Positions 49,277 through 58,240 of a stretch of 64,000 nt of DNA are shown in pieces. The stretch is from NCBI RefSeq assembly GCF_000688475.1, contig NZ_JIAN01000005.1, positions 124,001 to 188,000 on the forward strand, written 5' to 3'. Made by a program: the position numbers and the translations under genes. The first letter of the stretch is position 1, and every line of letters starts with the position of its first letter. Source of the DNA: Cellulomonas sp. URHE0023 (GTDB lineage Bacteria; Actinomycetota; Actinomycetes; Actinomycetales; Cellulomonadaceae). The notes under the pieces were generated by a model, which saw only the letters and a program-made list of their open reading frames with translations, ran no database searches and was not told the DNA's origin.

Positions 49277-50422
49277 ATGCCCGAGCCGACCGACCCGTTG
49301 ACCGCTGCGATCCGCGCCGCTCTGGCGGGCGTCCTGGACCCGGAGATCAAGCGCCCGATCACGGACCTCGGGATGGTGCGCTCGATCGAGCTCACCGACG
49401 GCGACGGCCGGGTGAGGGTCGGGATCGACCTGACGACTCCCGGCTGCCCGCTCAAGGACACGCTCACCCGTGACGTGTCCGCTGCGGCGGCGGCCGTCGA
49501 GGGGGTCCGGGCCGTCGAGGTGGTGTTCGGTGTGATGTCAGCGGAGCAGCGCGCCGACCTGCGCACGCTGCTGCGCGGCCCCGGTTCCGAGCCGGTCATC
49601 CCCTTCGCGCAGCCGCAGTCGCTCACCAAGGTGTTCGCGATCGCGTCCGGCAAGGGTGGGGTGGGGAAGTCGTCGGTCACGGCGAACCTCGCGGTCGCGA
49701 TGGCCGCCGACGGCCTGCGGGTGGGCATCGTCGACGCCGACATCTACGGCTTCTCGATCCCCCGGATGCTCGGCGTGACGCGGCAGCCCACGCGGGTCGA
49801 CGACATGCTGCTGCCGCCGGAGGCGTTCGGGGTGCTCGTCGTGTCCATCGGCATGTTCGTGCCGCCGGGGCAGCCTGTGGTCTGGCGTGGACCGATGCTC
49901 CACCGCGCCCTGCAGCAGTTCCTGGCCGACGTCTTCTGGGGCGACCTGGACGTCCTGCTCCTCGACCTGCCGCCCGGCACGGGGGACATCGCCATCTCCG
50001 TGGCTCAGCTGCTGCCGAGCTCCGAGCTGGTCGTGGTGACCACTCCTCAGCTCGCCGCGGCCGAGGTGGCTGAGCGGGCGGGGTCGATCGCCGTGCAGAC
50101 GCGGCAGAACGTCGTCGGCGTGGTCGAGAACATGTCGTGGCTGGCGCAGCCGGACGGCACGCGGCTGGAGCTGTTCGGCTCGGGCGGTGGGCAGCGCGTC
50201 GCGGACAACCTGTCGACGCTGACGGGGAGCGACGTTCCCCTGCTCGGGCAGATCCCGCTGGACGTGCGCCTGCGCGAGGCGGGGGACGGCGGGGTCCCGG
50301 TGGTGCTGTCGGAGCCGGACTCGCCCGCCGCCGAGGTCCTGCGTGGCGTCGCGCGCTCGCTCGCCGGTCGTCGTCGTGGGCTGGCCGGCCGCTCGCTGGG
50401 GCTCTCCCCCGCGGCGCGGTGA
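49277..50422 (+). CDS. mrp: Mrp/NBP35 (ApbC) family P-loop ATPase
   Basis: 381 aa. N-terminal MIP18/DUF59 domain (LDPEIKRPITDLGMVRSIEL, TTPGCPLKDTLTRDV) and a C-terminal deviant Walker A GKGGVGKSSVTANLAVAMA (from about 124), VDADIYGFSIPRML, LDLPPGTGDIAIS. Fe-S cluster carrier/assembly ATPase, as in Rv1229c. The CxxC in the usual place is replaced (NMSWLAQPDGTRLELFGSGGG), as is common in actinobacteria. No terminator before deoR. Confidence 0.95.
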   Translation: MPEPTDPLTAAIRAALAGVLDPEIKRPITDLGMVRSIELTDGDGRVRVGIDLTTPGCPLKDTLTRDVSAAAAAVEGVRAVEVVFGVMSAEQRADLRTLLRGPGSEPVIPFAQPQSLTKVFAIASGKGGVGKSSVTANLAVAMAADGLRVGIVDADIYGFSIPRMLGVTRQPTRVDDMLLPPEAFGVLVVSIGMFVPPGQPVVWRGPMLHRALQQFLADVFWGDLDVLLLDLPPGTGDIAISVAQLLPSSELVVVTTPQLAAAEVAERAGSIAVQTRQNVVGVVENMSWLAQPDGTRLELFGSGGGQRVADNLSTLTGSDVPLLGQIPLDVRLREAGDGGVPVVLSEPDSPAAEVLRGVARSLAGRRRGLAGRSLGLSPAAR

Positions 50423-50470
50423 GAAATCACCCGCTCAGGCGGCACGATCTCCACGAGCGCTCGTTGGATT

Positions 50471-50500
50471 CTGTTCGACCCTGTGCGACGATGTTCACAT
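50471..50500 (+). promoter_or_regulatory. candidate DeoR operator (10-bp direct repeats)
   Basis: CTGTTCGACC, CTGTGCGACG, ATGTTCACAT in strict 10-bp register immediately upstream of and overlapping the ATG at 50499. GACGAT within it ends 6 nt before the ATG. Three helical-turn-phased units are typical of DeoR-type sites and would give autoregulation of the gal operon. Confidence 0.45.
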
Positions 50501-51335
50501 GCTCGCCAGCCAGCGCCAGGAGCGCATCCTCGCGGCCGTCCGCACGCACGGCGCCGCACGCGTAGCAGACCTGGTCGAGAGCCTCGACGTGTCGGACATG
50601 ACGGTCCGTCGGGACATCGCCGAGCTCGCCCGCGCCGGACTGGTGCGCCGCGTCCACGGTGGTGCCGTAGCACCCGACGCGCCGGGGCGACCCACCGACG
50701 AACCAGGGTTCGACGCCAAGCGCGGGTGGGCGAGCACCGAGAAGCTCGTCATCGCGCAGGCCGCGCTCGGCACGATCGAGCCCGGGCAGGCCATCGCACT
50801 GTCTGCCGGGACCACGACCTTCCTGCTCGCCGAGCTCATCGCGTCGGATCCTGCCCTGCGCCCTCTCACGGTCGTGACCAACGGGCTGCGGATCGCCGAG
50901 GTGCTGCACAACGCCACCGGGGTCCAGGTCATCCTCACCGGCGGTGTGCGCACGCCGTCGGACGCCCTGGTCGGGCCCGTCGCGGACTCGACCCTGGCCA
51001 GCCTGCGCGTCGACCGCACGTACCTCGGCGTGCACGGGTTCGACGCCGCGGGCCTGACCACCCCGAACCTGGCCGAGGCGGCGACGGACCGCGCGCTCAT
51101 GTCCTGCGCCGCGGTCACCACCGTCCTTGCCGACCACACCAAGTGGGGCGTCGTCGGCCTGGCCCGCATCGTGCCGCTGGACGACGTGGACACCGTGATC
51201 AGCGACGACTCCCTGCCGTCGGACGCACGCCGCCACCTGACGGGCGGAGCGACCCAGCTCCGGCTCGTCAGCGTGGACCCGCTCGGCTCACCGACGAGCA
51301 CCGCCCCCGCACCGCTTCCTGGAGCCCCATCGTGA
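50499..51335 (+). CDS. DeoR/GlpR family regulator of galactose genes
   Basis: 278 aa. N-terminal winged HTH (RQERILAAVRTHGAARVADLVESLDVSDMTVRRDIAEL) and DeoR sugar-phosphate sensor domain (LVIAQAALGTIEPGQAIALSAGTTTFLLAEL, LTVVTNGLRIAEVL, ILTGGVR, VLADHTKWGVVGLARI). It precedes galT with GTGA overlap, so it probably senses a galactose metabolite and represses the operon. Confidence 0.92.
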   Translation: MLASQRQERILAAVRTHGAARVADLVESLDVSDMTVRRDIAELARAGLVRRVHGGAVAPDAPGRPTDEPGFDAKRGWASTEKLVIAQAALGTIEPGQAIALSAGTTTFLLAELIASDPALRPLTVVTNGLRIAEVLHNATGVQVILTGGVRTPSDALVGPVADSTLASLRVDRTYLGVHGFDAAGLTTPNLAEAATDRALMSCAAVTTVLADHTKWGVVGLARIVPLDDVDTVISDDSLPSDARRHLTGGATQLRLVSVDPLGSPTSTAPAPLPGAPS

Positions 51336-52531
51336 CCGTGCCCGACGCGACGACACTGCCCGTCCGAGTCACCACCACCCGTCTCGCCGACGGTCGTGAG
51401 CTCCTCTACTTCGACGACAGCGAGCCGTACCTCTCGGGCGCCCTGACCCGTCGGCTCGACGACCCGCGGCCCCTGCCGGACCGCTTCGAGCCGCTCGTCG
51501 GTGAGGACGGTGTCGCTCGCCCCGTGACCGGGCCCGAGCTGCGCCGCGACCCGCTGACGGGCGAGTGGATCCCGATGGCTGCCCACCGGATGAACCGCAC
51601 GTTCCTGCCGCCCGCCGACGCGAACCCGCTCGCCCCGGCGAAGCCGGGTGCGGTCTACCAGGACGGCGAGATCCCGGCCGAGGACTACGACGTCGTGGTG
51701 TTCGAGAACCGGTTCCCGTCCCTGCTGGCCGTCCCGGGCGTCCCGGACGCACCGACGCTGCGCTCGGACGAGCCGCTGTGGACCGTCCGGCCGGCCGCCG
51801 GCCGCTGCGAGGTCATCTGCTTCTCCTCGGACCCCACCGCGTCCCTGAGGACAGTCGGCCCGCGACGCATGCGGACGATCGTCGAGGCCTGGGCGCAGCG
51901 GACCGAGGCACTGAGCGCGCTGCCCGGGATCGAGCAGGTCTTCATCTTCGAGAACCGCGGCAAGGAGATCGGCGTCACCCTGCACCACCCCCACGGGCAG
52001 ATCTACGCGTTCCCTTACGTGACGCCGCGCACGCAGGCGATGCTCGGTGAGGCCCGCGCCCACGCCGCACGCACCGGCCGTCTGCTCGGACGCGACGTCC
52101 TGGACGCCGAGCTGGAGCACGGCGAGCGGATCGTGATCGAGTCCGAGCACTGGGTGGCGTACGTGCCGTTCGCTGCGCGCTGGCCGGTCGAGGTGCACCT
52201 CGCCCCCCGCCGGGACGTCCCTGACCTGCCGTCGCTCACGGGCGACGAGCGCGAGGACCTGGCTCGCACGTACCTGACCCTCCTGGAGCGGCTCGACCGG
52301 TTCTTCGTCGGCCCGGAGGGTGAGGCCATCCCGCTCCCGTACATCTCCGGCTGGCACCAGGCACCCGTCGGCGAGGGGCGCGACGTGTCCCGCCTGCACC
52401 TGCAGCTCTTCTCGGTCCTGCGGGCACCGGGCAAGCTCAAGTACCTGGCCGGCGTCGAGTCCGGCATGGGGGCGTGGATCAGCGACACCACCCCCGAGCG
52501 GATCGCGGCTCGCCTGCAGGAGATCGCGTGA
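51332..52531 (+). CDS. galT: galactose-1-phosphate uridylyltransferase
   Basis: 399 aa. Leloir enzyme exchanging UMP between UDP-glucose and galactose-1-phosphate. HIT-type active site HPHGQIYAFP (covalent His-Pro-His) preceded by IFENRGKEIGVTLHH, DPLTGEWIPMAAHRMNRTF at the N-terminus, and SRLHLQLFSVLRAPGKLKYL near the end. Starts at GTG 51332 overlapping the deoR stop (GTGA) with GGAG 8 nt upstream. Ends with a GTGA overlap with galK. Confidence 0.96.
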   Translation: MTVPDATTLPVRVTTTRLADGRELLYFDDSEPYLSGALTRRLDDPRPLPDRFEPLVGEDGVARPVTGPELRRDPLTGEWIPMAAHRMNRTFLPPADANPLAPAKPGAVYQDGEIPAEDYDVVVFENRFPSLLAVPGVPDAPTLRSDEPLWTVRPAAGRCEVICFSSDPTASLRTVGPRRMRTIVEAWAQRTEALSALPGIEQVFIFENRGKEIGVTLHHPHGQIYAFPYVTPRTQAMLGEARAHAARTGRLLGRDVLDAELEHGERIVIESEHWVAYVPFAARWPVEVHLAPRRDVPDLPSLTGDEREDLARTYLTLLERLDRFFVGPEGEAIPLPYISGWHQAPVGEGRDVSRLHLQLFSVLRAPGKLKYLAGVESGMGAWISDTTPERIAARLQEIA

Positions 52532-53751
52532 GCGCGGAGGCCACCTCGGTCCCGTGGCTCGATGCGTGGACGCCTGAGGAGGGCGCCGAGCGGGTCCGTG
52601 CACTCTTCGAGGCCCGCTTCGGCGACGGTCCCCCGGACGGCACCTGGTCGGCCCCGGGCCGGGTGAACCTGATCGGCGAGCACACCGACTACAACGGCGG
52701 CCTGTGCCTGCCCATCGCCCTGCCGCACCGCACCTACGTCGCGCTGCGGCGCCGCGACGACGACCGGGTCCGGCTCGTCTCCGCCCAGGAACGGACCGGG
52801 CAGCGCGAGCTCGAGCTCGCGGACGTCGCGCCCGGAACGGTCGACGGGTGGGCCGGCTACGTGGTCGGTGTCGCCTGGGCCATGCGCGAGGCCGGTCTGG
52901 CCGTCGGCGGGTTCGACGTCGCCGTGGACTCCTGCGTCCCGTACGGCGCGGGGTTGTCGTCGTCCGCGGCGCTCGAGGCGTCGGTCGCGGTCGCGCTGGA
53001 TGCGGTGTTCGGACTCGGGCTCGCCGGCGCCACCGACGACGCCGGACGGAGCAGGCTCGCCGCGATGTGCGTGCGCGCCGAGAACGAGATCGCCGGCGCC
53101 CCGACGGGTGGCATGGACCAGGCGGCCTCGCTGCGCGCGCGCGCCGGCCACGCGCTGCTGCTCGACTGCCTGGACGGGTCGCTACGGCACGTGCCCTTCG
53201 ACCTGAGTGCGCACGGGCTTGCGCTCCTCGTCGTCGACACGCGCGCCGAGCACCAGCTCGCGGACGGTCAGTACGCCGCTCGCCGGGCGTCGTGCGAGGC
53301 CGCCGCGGCGCGCCTGGGAGTCGCGACCCTCCGGGAGATCACGGTGGACCCCCGGGGCATGGAGTGGGCGCTCGACAAGCTCGACGACGAGGTCCAGGTG
53401 CGTCGGGTGCGGCACGTCGTCACCGAGATCGACCGCGTGACCTGGTTCGTGGCGCTCCTCGAGTCGGGCGCGGTCGACGCGGTCGGCCCGCTGATGAACG
53501 CGTCGCACGCGTCGCTGCGCGACGACTACGAGGTGTCCTGCCTCGAGCTCGACCTCGTGGTCTCCGCGGCGATGTCGGCGGGCGCGCTCGGTGCCCGGAT
53601 GACCGGCGGCGGCTTCGGCGGCTCTGCGATCGCACTCGTCCGGGCTGACTCGGTCGACGAGGTGGCCCGCGCCGTGCACGCCGCGTTCACGAGCGCGGGC
53701 CTGCGGTCGCCCGCGTTCCTCGTCGCGACCGCGCAGACCCCGGCGGCCTGA
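52528..53751 (+). CDS. galK: galactokinase
   Basis: 407 aa GHMP kinase. Signature GRVNLIGEHTDYNGGLCLP, ATP loop VPYGAGLSSSAALEASVA, GAPTGGMDQAASL and GARMTGGGFGGSAIAL. Phosphorylates galactose at C1 for galT. Start GTG 52528 overlaps galT and has AGGAG 6 nt upstream. The galE epimerase is not in the window. Confidence 0.96.
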   Translation: MSAEATSVPWLDAWTPEEGAERVRALFEARFGDGPPDGTWSAPGRVNLIGEHTDYNGGLCLPIALPHRTYVALRRRDDDRVRLVSAQERTGQRELELADVAPGTVDGWAGYVVGVAWAMREAGLAVGGFDVAVDSCVPYGAGLSSSAALEASVAVALDAVFGLGLAGATDDAGRSRLAAMCVRAENEIAGAPTGGMDQAASLRARAGHALLLDCLDGSLRHVPFDLSAHGLALLVVDTRAEHQLADGQYAARRASCEAAAARLGVATLREITVDPRGMEWALDKLDDEVQVRRVRHVVTEIDRVTWFVALLESGAVDAVGPLMNASHASLRDDYEVSCLELDLVVSAAMSAGALGARMTGGGFGGSAIALVRADSVDEVARAVHAAFTSAGLRSPAFLVATAQTPAA

Positions 53752-53793
53752 GAGTCGCCCGTCGCGCAGGCGTGACCTGCGACGTGGCGTGTG

Positions 53794-53821
53794 CGCGCTA
53801 GCGCGGTTCGCACAGTAGTGT
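53794..53821 (+). promoter_or_regulatory. 12-bp palindrome and -10 upstream of the MacA-like gene
   Basis: Perfect palindrome CGCGCTAGCGCG (53794-53805) nested in an outer TGTGCG/CGCACA pairing, centred 16 bp upstream of TAGTGT (53816-53821). It may be an operator, a galK terminator or both. It implies a leader of about 160 nt before the GTG at 53990. Confidence 0.4.
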
Positions 53822-53989
53822 CTCACTCGCGGTTGCGGTTCCAGATCATCCTCGAGGCGGATCCGAGCCCTCTCCCGGGTCGATACCGTCCGACCAGCCG
53901 TTCGGCAACGCACCAGCTCATGAGCACAGGCACCACCCCGGGGCGACCACGTCGCACCCGCACAGCCACTCGACCCGAGGAGTCCGACC

Positions 53990-55018
53990 GTGGGGGTCAC
54001 CCGCAGGATCATCTTTCCGATCGTCCGCCTGCTCCTGTGGGCGGTCATCGCAGCAGCACTGGTCAAGATCGCGTTCACCGGAGCGGACGTCGGCGGTGAG
54101 GGCACCTCGTTGATGCCGACGGGCGCCGCCGTGGAGCCGACCGTCCAGGTGGAGACGGCCGCGGTGACCAACGCCGTCACGATCCAGGCCTCCGTCGTCG
54201 CCGACCCGGCCGTCGTGGTCAAGGCGACGCTCGCCGGGACGGTCAAGAAGCTGCGGGCCAAGGACGGTGACGTCGTGGCTGTCGACACACCCATCCTCGA
54301 GATCCGCAAGGAGACGCCACAGGACCCCGTGGTCACCACGAACGCCGAGACGGGTGAGACCACCACGACCGAGGTCAAGCCCAAGGTCGAGGTGGTCGTC
54401 GTGAAGTCGCCCGTCGCGGGGACGCTGTCGCTGCCCACGCTGAAGGATCAGGAGGTCACGGTGGGGACCCAGGTCGCGACCGTCGCGCCCGGCACGCTCT
54501 CCGTGAGCGGGACACTCACGCCTGACCAGCAGTACCGGCTGGTCGGAGCCCCCACCCAGGCGAGCGTGACGCTCAACGGCGGACCGGCGCCGTTCGACTG
54601 CGCAGGGCTGCGAGTCGGTACCGCTCCGCAGAGCACCAGCGCGGACCCCGACACGGACCCGGGCGCGACACCGCAGTCGAGCGGCACCGTGGCCTGCGCG
54701 ATCCCGGCGGGCGTCACCGCGTTCCCCGGTCTCGGCGCGACCGTGGAGATCCTCAACGGGTCGGTCGACGGCGCCGTCGTGGTCCCGATCTCTGCCGTGC
54801 AGGGCACGATCCAGACGGGCAATGTCTGGCTCGTCGGCGCGGACGGCGAGAGCACCAAGAAGGCCGTCTCGCTCGGGCTCACCGACGGGAAGGTCGTGCA
54901 GGTCACCGACGGCCTCGCCGCAGGCGACACGGTCCTGCAGTTCATCCCGGTGCCCGGCGGGGCCGGCCTGCCCGTTGACTGCACCATGAACTACGACCCG
55001 ACGGTGTGCGGCGGATGA
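53990..55018 (+). CDS. MacA-like periplasmic adaptor, cassette 1
   Basis: 342 aa. One N-terminal TM helix (IVRLLLWAVIAAALVKIAF) then an HlyD/RND-type adaptor: biotinyl-lipoyl-like halves around VVVKATLAGTVKKLRAKDGDVVAVDTPILEI and SPVAGTLSLPTLKDQEVTVGTQVATV, ending in VLQFIPVPGG and a Cys-containing tail (DCTMNYDPTVC). A central insertion (DPDTDPGATPQSS) is a low-complexity linker. Probable accessory protein of the ATPase/permease genes that follow with ATGA overlaps. GTG start 53990, weak SD. Confidence 0.85.
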   Translation: MGVTRRIIFPIVRLLLWAVIAAALVKIAFTGADVGGEGTSLMPTGAAVEPTVQVETAAVTNAVTIQASVVADPAVVVKATLAGTVKKLRAKDGDVVAVDTPILEIRKETPQDPVVTTNAETGETTTTEVKPKVEVVVVKSPVAGTLSLPTLKDQEVTVGTQVATVAPGTLSVSGTLTPDQQYRLVGAPTQASVTLNGGPAPFDCAGLRVGTAPQSTSADPDTDPGATPQSSGTVACAIPAGVTAFPGLGATVEILNGSVDGAVVVPISAVQGTIQTGNVWLVGADGESTKKAVSLGLTDGKVVQVTDGLAAGDTVLQFIPVPGGAGLPVDCTMNYDPTVCGG

Positions 55019-55797
55019 GCCTGCTCGAGCTCACCGACGTCACCCGTTCGGTCCGGCTGCCCGACGACCGCCTGCTGCACATCCTGCAGGGCGTCACCCT
55101 CTCGGTCGACGCCGGCGAGCACGTCGCCGTCGTCGGCCGCTCGGGAACGGGCAAGTCGACGCTGCTCAACATCCTCGGTCTGCTGGATGCTCCGACCAGC
55201 GGCGAGTACCTGCTCGAAGGCGTTCCGATCGGGCGCCTCTCCCACGGCACCCGCACCCGCCGCCGAGGCCGCGACTTCGGGTTCGTCTTCCAGCAGTTCA
55301 ACCTGCTTCCCGGGCGGACCGCGCTCGAGAACGTGACCGCTCCCCTGCTGTACGCCCGCGGGAAGCAGTTCTGGCGCCGCGCCACGCTGGCGCGGCAGAT
55401 GCTCGAGCGCGTGGGCCTCGGCGACCGGGTCGACACCATGCCGGACAAGCTCTCGGGCGGTGAGCAGCAGCGCGTCGCCATCGCCCGCGCCCTCGTGCGT
55501 GGACCGCGCGTGATCCTCGCCGACGAGCCGACCGGCGCGCTCGACGTCGAGACGGGCGGCTCGGTCATGGACCTGCTCGACGAGATCGCGTCCCAGACCG
55601 GCGCCGCACTCGTCACCATCACGCACGACCTGGCCGTCGCGGCTCGCGCCGAACGGCAGTACCGCCTGACCGAAGGAGTGCTGGTGCCGATCCGGCTGGA
55701 CTCGGGCTCGGACTGGGTGGGCGACGTGCCGACCCTGGTCGCCGACCGGTCGCGAGCGACCGAACGGCCGATGCCCGAACCCGAGGTGCTCGCATGA
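55015..55797 (+). CDS. MacB-like ABC transporter ATPase, cassette 1
   Basis: 260 aa. Walker A GRSGTGKSTLLN (about 45), Q-loop FVFQQFNLLPGRT, LSGGEQQRVAIARAL signature, Walker B VILADEPTGALD, switch His (TITHDLAVAARA). Matches LolD/MacB-type ATPases that act with FtsX-like permeases. Starts at ATG 55015 overlapping the adaptor stop and overlaps the permease start (ATGA). Confidence 0.95.
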   Translation: MSLLELTDVTRSVRLPDDRLLHILQGVTLSVDAGEHVAVVGRSGTGKSTLLNILGLLDAPTSGEYLLEGVPIGRLSHGTRTRRRGRDFGFVFQQFNLLPGRTALENVTAPLLYARGKQFWRRATLARQMLERVGLGDRVDTMPDKLSGGEQQRVAIARALVRGPRVILADEPTGALDVETGGSVMDLLDEIASQTGAALVTITHDLAVAARAERQYRLTEGVLVPIRLDSGSDWVGDVPTLVADRSRATERPMPEPEVLA

Positions 55798-57044
55798 CCG
55801 GCATCGTCGGAGCGATAGTCGAGGCCTGGGACGAGCTGCGGATCCACAAGCTCCGCGTCCTGCTCGCACTGATCGGCGTCGCGTGCGCGGTCACCGCCAT
55901 CACGAGCGTCACGGCGGTCATCGCGATGCTCAAGCAGGCGACCCAGGAGCAGACCGACCGGCAGAACGGTCGCCAGATCACCCTCATGGTGAGCGCCTAC
56001 CCGAAGGGTCAGTCCGCCGCGACACCCGCCGAGTGGGACACCGCGTTCGGGGAGCTTCTCGACCGCTACTCGATCACCTACGCGAGCCGCGACGCGTGGC
56101 TGCAAGTCCCTGTGCGCCTCGCCGCCGGGAAGCGGACGATCCAGATCCGCACCGTGGACGCGGACCTGGGCACGATCAACCGCATCGTTCCTGTCGCGGG
56201 CCGCTGGTTCACCGACGTGGACGAGACCGCTTTCGCTCCCACCCTCGTCGTGAACGAGTCCTTCCTGCACCAGCTCGGGCTCAACGACCTGTCCAGCCAC
56301 CCGACCGTCGAGATCGGGGACCGGGCGCCGGTCACCGCGACGATCGTCGGAGTGATGGCGAACGACTGGCCGCAGGCCGACCCGCTCGCGATGGCCCTCT
56401 ACACCCCGTACCACCGGTGGATCGGCGCCGACGGGTCGGGCATCCAGTCCGGCGGTGCGGCACCGCCCGAGGGGTCGATGGCGGCGTCGATGAACCAGCA
56501 GGTTCCGACGGTGTACCTGTGGGTGCCGAGCGACCAGGCGCACGAGCTGACCGAGCGGATCACGCAGGACATGCAGAGCGTCGCGCCCGGCTGGCAGGTC
56601 GACGTCTCTGACAACGCCTACCGCGGCGGCGGGCTCGGCAGGGCGACGACGTACGTCGGCATCGGGATCGGCGGGCTGGCACTTCTGCTCGGCGGACTCG
56701 GCCTGGTGAACATCGCCCTCGTGACGGTGCGCTACCGGATCCGTGAGATCGGCATCCGACGCTCCTTCGGCGCAACGTCGGGCCGCGTGTTCTTCGGCGT
56801 GCTGCTCGAGTCGGTCGTCGCCACCTTCGTCGCGGGGCTCGTCGGCGTGACGATCTCGGTGGCGATCATCAAGAACATCCCGGTCGACCGCCTGTTCGGA
56901 GGCGGGATCCAGGACATGCCGCCCTTCCCGATCTCCGCAGCGGTCGTCGGGATGCTCTGCGCAACCGCGGTCGGTGCGCTGGCTGGGATCATCCCGGCGA
57001 GCTTCGCGGTGCGCGTCCGGGTCATCGACGCGATCCGCTACTGA
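55794..57044 (+). CDS. MacB/FtsX-type ABC permease, cassette 1
   Basis: 416 aa. First TM near 20-45 (LLALIGVACAVTAITSVTAVIAML), an extracytoplasmic MacB periplasmic-core domain about 50-280, then three C-terminal helices from YVGIGIGGLALLLGGLGLVNIALVTV through EIGIRRSFGATSGRVFFGVLLESVVATFVAG to AVVGMLCATAVGALAGIIPAS. The E-I-G-I-R-R-S-x-G-A motif is the coupling segment of this family. Confidence 0.94.
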   Translation: MTGIVGAIVEAWDELRIHKLRVLLALIGVACAVTAITSVTAVIAMLKQATQEQTDRQNGRQITLMVSAYPKGQSAATPAEWDTAFGELLDRYSITYASRDAWLQVPVRLAAGKRTIQIRTVDADLGTINRIVPVAGRWFTDVDETAFAPTLVVNESFLHQLGLNDLSSHPTVEIGDRAPVTATIVGVMANDWPQADPLAMALYTPYHRWIGADGSGIQSGGAAPPEGSMAASMNQQVPTVYLWVPSDQAHELTERITQDMQSVAPGWQVDVSDNAYRGGGLGRATTYVGIGIGGLALLLGGLGLVNIALVTVRYRIREIGIRRSFGATSGRVFFGVLLESVVATFVAGLVGVTISVAIIKNIPVDRLFGGGIQDMPPFPISAAVVGMLCATAVGALAGIIPASFAVRVRVIDAIRY

Positions 57045-57182
57045 GGGGGGATGCAGCGGTCGCAGGCCACCGGGGCCAAAAGTCCACCCACAGGCGGATC
57101 AACTGCCCCGGTCGGACCACTAACGTCACGTTCGGCGCCCCCGCGACGGGCGCCAACCACAACGCCGAGGGGGCAACCGCAC

Positions 57183-58193
57183 GTGAGAAAGACTCAGTTC
57201 GCAGCAGCCATCACGACCGCTTCGGTGCTCGTCCTGCTGGTCGCCGGGTGTAGCGGCGGGCCGGCGGACTCCGAGCCCACCGGCGGATCCTCGACCGACG
57301 ACATGGGTCCGCTCTCCGAGATCATGAACAACCTGGGCGGCGCCCAGGACGAGGCCAAGATGAACGAGCAGGCGGCCGCCTCCGAGGAGATCGTCGCCGC
57401 CTGCATGCGCGACCAGGGCTTCGACTACATCCCGCAGGACACGAGCGCGATGGCCCCCTCCGAGGCGGATGCCGACATGCCGGACTGGGACTCGCTCGAG
57501 TTCGCCCAGCAGTACGGCTACGGAGCGACCACGTGGCAGGACATGCCCGGCTCGCAGACCGAGGGTCCCGAGGACCCGAACGCCGATGCCGTCGCGGCCA
57601 TGAGCGAGAGCGAGCAGACCGCGTACTACGAGGCCCTCTACGGCAAGCAGGAGGAAGAGCCCGCACCGACCGGCGTCGAGACCGCCGACGCGTCCGGAGA
57701 GTCGTCCGAGGACGACATGCAGGAGTACGACTGGACGACCGCCGGGTGCCAGGGCAAGGCCCAGCACGAGACGTACGAGCAGGGCCAGATCTGGGAGGAC
57801 CCGGAGTTCAAGCCGCTGTTCGACGAGATCAGCAAGCTGTACGAGAACAGCGCGGACGACGAGAGCGTCCTCGCCGCTCAGGAGGAGTGGGCGCAGTGCA
57901 TGGCCGACGCGGGCTTCGACTTCGACACCCCGCAGGACGCCCAGCAGAGCATCTACACCGCCTCGGACGGCATCCCCTACGACGAGACGACCGGTGAGCA
58001 GGACCCGACCGCCCTCGCCGACCTGAAGAAGACAGAGATCGCCACGGCCGTCGCCGACCGCACCTGCAACACGAAGGCCGATCTCGACAAGGCCACGCTG
58101 GCGGCCAGCAAGAAGGCCGAGCAGGAGTTCGTCGACTCGCACAAGGAGGAGCTGGACGCTCTCGTCGCGAAGGCCGCCGAGAACGCCGGCTGA
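57183..58193 (+). CDS. cysteine-containing lipoprotein between MacAB cassettes
   Basis: 336 aa. Lipoprotein signal with lipobox LVAGC at about residue 19-23 (VLVLLVAGCSGG). Acidic mature part with two similar CMxxxGFD[YF]-type motifs (IVAACMRDQGFDYIPQ and WAQCMADAGFDFDTPQ) and further cysteines in TAGCQGKA and RTCNTKAD, suggesting disulfides. No recognised domain. The GTG at 57183 follows a GA-rich GAGGGGG. It has its own 138-bp upstream gap (TAACGT at 57121 is a possible -10), so it may be a separate transcript. Likely surface partner or substrate of the transporters; inferred from position. Confidence 0.8.
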   Translation: MRKTQFAAAITTASVLVLLVAGCSGGPADSEPTGGSSTDDMGPLSEIMNNLGGAQDEAKMNEQAAASEEIVAACMRDQGFDYIPQDTSAMAPSEADADMPDWDSLEFAQQYGYGATTWQDMPGSQTEGPEDPNADAVAAMSESEQTAYYEALYGKQEEEPAPTGVETADASGESSEDDMQEYDWTTAGCQGKAQHETYEQGQIWEDPEFKPLFDEISKLYENSADDESVLAAQEEWAQCMADAGFDFDTPQDAQQSIYTASDGIPYDETTGEQDPTALADLKKTEIATAVADRTCNTKADLDKATLAASKKAEQEFVDSHKEELDALVAKAAENAG

Positions 58194-58240
58194 GGCACGC
58201 CGCTCTCCCCACCGTGCCCGCTACCTCGCAAGGAGAACGC

